This document shows, in pieces, positions 6,731-8,612 of a stretch of 8,612 bases of DNA; positions within the stretch are counted from its first letter, which is position 1; every line of letters starts with the position of its first letter. The stretch comes from Christensenella sp. UBA7707 (lineage in GTDB: Bacteria > Bacillota > Clostridia > Christensenellales > CAG-138), in contig DLFZ01000193.1 of assembly GCA_002482435.1 (NCBI GenBank), positions 391 to 9,002 of the forward strand. The letters are read 5' to 3'. Made by a program: the position numbers and the translations under genes. The notes under the pieces are model-generated. The model saw nothing but the letters and a program-made list of their open reading frames with translations, did not search any database and was not told the origin of the DNA.

Positions 6731-6933
6731 TTTTTCGGCCAGTAGCATACGCCCACATCCAGCGAGCGGGGCTTATCCAAATGAAAATCTGCACAGCGGC
6801 AAAACCAGCATTGGCGCATACCTTCCGGTGAATTGGCCCTTGGCTCAAAGGCCGGGCAAACCTGTTTGGGCCATACATTGCCTTCTGCATTGGGAGCTTT
6901 CAACGGCGCATCCTCACGCCTGCGCTTTTCCAT
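6718..6933 (-). CDS. Small cysteine-rich protein of unknown function (71 residues)
   Basis: The ATG at 6933-6931 opens 71 codons ending at TAA 6720-6718. AAAAGGA lies about ten bases upstream. The product is hydrophilic and basic at the start (MEKRRRED) and has five cysteines: C26 in KQVCPAF, C42, C45 and C47 in QCWFCRCADFHL, and C63 in GVCYWP, plus H51. The CxxC and flanking cysteines suggest a zinc or iron-sulfur site. Aromatic and charged residues around the cysteines look like real protein rather than a shadow frame. I do not recognise a named family. Just before the stop the gene runs through seven consecutive As (6735-6729), after which the -1 frame stays open for 32 more codons. The chain may therefore really be about 100 residues, with a hydrophobic tail. 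It lies downstream of the phosphoesterase on the same strand but is separated from it by 138 bases and a long hairpin. No function is assigned. Confidence 0.6.
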   Translation of the reverse strand: MEKRRREDAPLKAPNAEGNVWPKQVCPAFEPRANSPEGMRQCWFCRCADFHLDKPRSLDVGVCYWPKKMPG

Positions 6934-6993
6934 TCCATCACGATCCTTTTGCGAAAATACAGTGAATGTTTCAGCTAAGTTTATCCGGGTAAT

Positions 6994-7036
6994 ACCGAAT
7001 CGCCACGGCAGATTTACCCCGCTGTGGCGATTCGGT
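6994..7036. other. Long near-perfect hairpin after the phosphoesterase gene
   Basis: The arms at 6994-7009 and 7021-7036 pair over 16 bases with a single G-T wobble, around an 11-base loop. It begins about 35 bases past the phosphoesterase stop on the minus strand and lies upstream of the small cysteine-rich gene. Neither flank has a T run, so intrinsic termination would be inefficient. A transcript-end stabiliser or a dispersed repeat is equally plausible. A weaker hairpin (TACCTCCT with AGGTGGTA) sits at 7052-7070, right next to the stop. Confidence 0.6.
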
Positions 7037-7071
7037 CGTTGTTGGGAAGTCTACCTCCTAAAAGGTGGTAA

Positions 7072-8397
7072 TTAGTCCGCGGTCTTGCTGACGCTAGCGC
7101 CAATGTCGAGAATTGAACAATCCTCCATAAATCTGTAAACCGCAACCGTATTGCTATTTCCGGTGGTGATGACAGCAAATGTGCGGGTGGCATCCGGATA
7201 GTCGGTGTTATGGTCAATCCATGTTCCGGAGTTGAGGTAGTATTTTCCATTGCCTATGTCGCCATATGCGGGCACATGGGTATGGCCGAACACAACCACA
7301 TCCACGCTTTCATTGGGGTTATCCAAATATTGCGCCCTTGCCTGCCTGAAATAATATTCCCAGTCCACAGTTCCCGAAACCGCCTCGATGAAGCTGTTGG
7401 GAACCTTAACGTTGTTGATCGTCTGACGCTCGGCCCATGTGCGCTGAATGTTCTTAAACAGCACCGGCGCGGAAATGGTTCCGTCCTCCTGCTGTGCGGG
7501 ATAAAAATCAAGATAGGTGTACGCATCATCAAACCCTGAAATGTGCATATCGAAAATCTTCTCGTCAAGGCCCTCATTGGGCGTCATCCGCGCGGAAATG
7601 TCTTTGAGAAGCGCGTAATAAATATAAGCACCGTACTGGTCCGCATCGGTTTTATCCGGCACATTCGTTACCACCGGCAGTTCCTTTTCTACCTTCGGAC
7701 GCCCTTCCAGCACCCATGTAGCGGCATAGCGAGCATAGAAATAACCTGCCGGCAGAATGGTATCTTCATTTCCGCACAGCTCCGCGTTGGTGACCGTATC
7801 TGGAGCGGAAAATACATCGTAGCGGTGGCCGTGCTCAATTACGATTTCGTTTCGGTCACCTGTATAATACGCGCCGAGCCCTTCGGCATCCCTAGCCTGA
7901 ACGAGGTTAGGAATCGCTTCCTGTAAAACGCTGGCCTCCAACGTCATGTCATGGTTGCCGGGTACGTAAACCACCTTTATCCCGCTGTCGATCACGTTGT
8001 TCAGCTCGTCGATCACAACCTGATTGGTGGTGATCACATCCTTGTAAAATTGGTTTTGATCTGTGTAGCTGGGATAATAAACCGGTAAAAACCATTCATC
8101 CAGAAAATCTCCGGCAATCACCAGCTCTCGTACATCTGTTGTGCTTTGCAGATGCCGCAAAAACTCGATTAGCAGCGGACGGTTTTGCAAGGTTTCGGTA
8201 TAATTGTCATCGATGCCGAGGTGGATGTCGCTTATGACGACAATCTTGTCTCTTGCATCGCCGGCATTCCACAAAGCTTCGGCACTCTCCGGCGCATCAG
8301 CCTCCGGCACGGCGGTATTTGACGAGCATCCGGCAGTAAGCGCCAAAGAAAGCACCATGCCGGCTGCCAGCAGCAAAGAGAGAATCCTTGTTTTCAT
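7072..8397 (-). CDS. Calcineurin-like metallophosphoesterase lipoprotein
   Basis: I choose the ATG at 8397-8395 (MKTRILSL) because GGAGG sits seven bases before it. The in-frame ATGs at 8403 and 8430 would put that site at or inside the coding region. The product is 441 residues. Residues 1-24 form a lipoprotein signal peptide with the lipobox end LTAGC, so C24 is the likely lipidated residue and the enzyme should sit outside the membrane. All five metal-binding blocks of the calcineurin-like phosphoesterase fold are present: DIH (57-59), GD (96-97), GNHD (147-150), HGH (189-191) and GHTH (371-374). These ligate a dinuclear metal centre that hydrolyses phosphate esters. The HGHRYD block resembles LpxH-like and other UDP-sugar pyrophosphatase-type members, but the insert between 200 and 350 is long, and the substrate cannot be read from the sequence. 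By eye the gene is less GC-rich than the permease and SPFH genes. It seems to be transcribed alone. Confidence 0.93.
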   Translation of the reverse strand: MKTRILSLLLAAGMVLSLALTAGCSSNTAVPEADAPESAEALWNAGDARDKIVVISDIHLGIDDNYTETLQNRPLLIEFLRHLQSTTDVRELVIAGDFLDEWFLPVYYPSYTDQNQFYKDVITTNQVVIDELNNVIDSGIKVVYVPGNHDMTLEASVLQEAIPNLVQARDAEGLGAYYTGDRNEIVIEHGHRYDVFSAPDTVTNAELCGNEDTILPAGYFYARYAATWVLEGRPKVEKELPVVTNVPDKTDADQYGAYIYYALLKDISARMTPNEGLDEKIFDMHISGFDDAYTYLDFYPAQQEDGTISAPVLFKNIQRTWAERQTINNVKVPNSFIEAVSGTVDWEYYFRQARAQYLDNPNESVDVVVFGHTHVPAYGDIGNGKYYLNSGTWIDHNTDYPDATRTFAVITTGNSNTVAVYRFMEDCSILDIGASVSKTAD

Positions 8398-8452
8398 GTT
8401 CATTCCTCCAGTTTTCGTAAATTTCCGCATTAAGGATAACCTGAGTAGAAGG

Positions 8453-8487
8453 AAAAATGAGCCTTTTCACTTAAAAAGCTCATTTTT
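8453..8487. terminator. Bidirectional intrinsic terminator upstream of the phosphoesterase
   Basis: AAAAATGAGC (8453-8462) pairs perfectly over ten bases with GCTCATTTTT (8478-8487). After one mismatch, an inner TTTT/AAAA pairing closes a five-base CACTT loop. Read on the minus strand, the T run leads into CCTTC, and the hairpin lies about 55 bases past the stop of the gene entering from the right edge. It most likely ends that transcript, which implies that the phosphoesterase promoter lies between 8398 and 8452. No clear hexamers were found there. Confidence 0.85.
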
Positions 8488-8540
8488 ACACTTAAAAAAG
8501 TATAGTTAGCTAAAATATGCTCTTGACAATTTTCGCATTT

Positions 8541-8612
8541 TCACACCAGTAGACGAACCCGGAACCATCCTTTTTCTATTTTGTATAGGAGCTCACCGTC
8601 ATATTTCTTTGC
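8541..8612 (-). CDS. C-terminal 23 residues of an unidentified protein, 5' end outside window
   Basis: Reading leftwards from the right edge, the frame starting at 8612 is open for 23 codons and ends at TGA (8543-8541). The residues include KKYDGELLYKIEKGWFRVRL, whose mix of charged, aromatic and hydrophobic residues looks like genuine protein. The terminator at 8453-8487 sits where a 3' end is expected, which supports a real gene here. The piece is too short to assign a family. Confidence 0.45.
   Translation of the reverse strand, partial: AKKYDGELLYKIEKGWFRVRLLV

Noticed and set aside
8523..8550. TTGACA at 8523 as a plus-strand promoter
   Set aside because: No -10 hexamer lies at 16-18 bases (the sequence there is CCAGTA), and no plus-strand gene follows before the window ends.

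Overview
The window looks like ordinary chromosomal DNA of a moderately GC-rich Gram-positive anaerobe, most likely a Clostridia-class Firmicute. The grounds are strong GGAGG-type ribosome binding sites, TTG starts, a lipobox lipoprotein, an SPFH/zinc-ribbon protein of the YdjI type and a YyaL-type protein. The class assignment is inference; no marker gene is present.

Layout. A plus-strand gene running in from the left (1-315) is the C-terminus of a YyaL/DUF255-type protein and ends at a hairpin (345-375). Everything from 400 to 4872 lies on the minus strand. It comprises a frameshifted gene for an HExxH-containing protein of unknown function (400-1361), a 300-base stretch with a strong hairpin but no convincing gene, a membrane-bound methyl-accepting chemotaxis protein (1671-3446) behind a candidate sigma-28 promoter, a strong terminator, and an SPFH-domain protein ending in three zinc ribbons (3598-4872). 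A divergent intergenic region of about 300 bases separates this block from a plus-strand NCS2 nucleobase permease (5175-6506), which ends at a bidirectional terminator. The minus strand resumes with a small cysteine-rich protein (6718-6933) that may extend in the -1 frame to 6632 through an A7 run, then a metallophosphoesterase lipoprotein (7072-8397). The last 24 codons of another minus-strand gene enter from the right edge (8541-8612).

Nearly every gene has its own terminator-like hairpin, so these look like single-gene transcription units rather than a pathway operon. I see no phage, CRISPR, transposase, toxin-antitoxin or defence module, and no coherent undescribed multi-gene system. The most worthwhile items are the single-base disruption of the HExxH gene, the small cysteine-rich gene with a homopolymer at its 3' end, the NCS2 permease with glutamines at two positions that are acidic in characterised relatives, and the sigma-28-like promoter on the chemotaxis gene.
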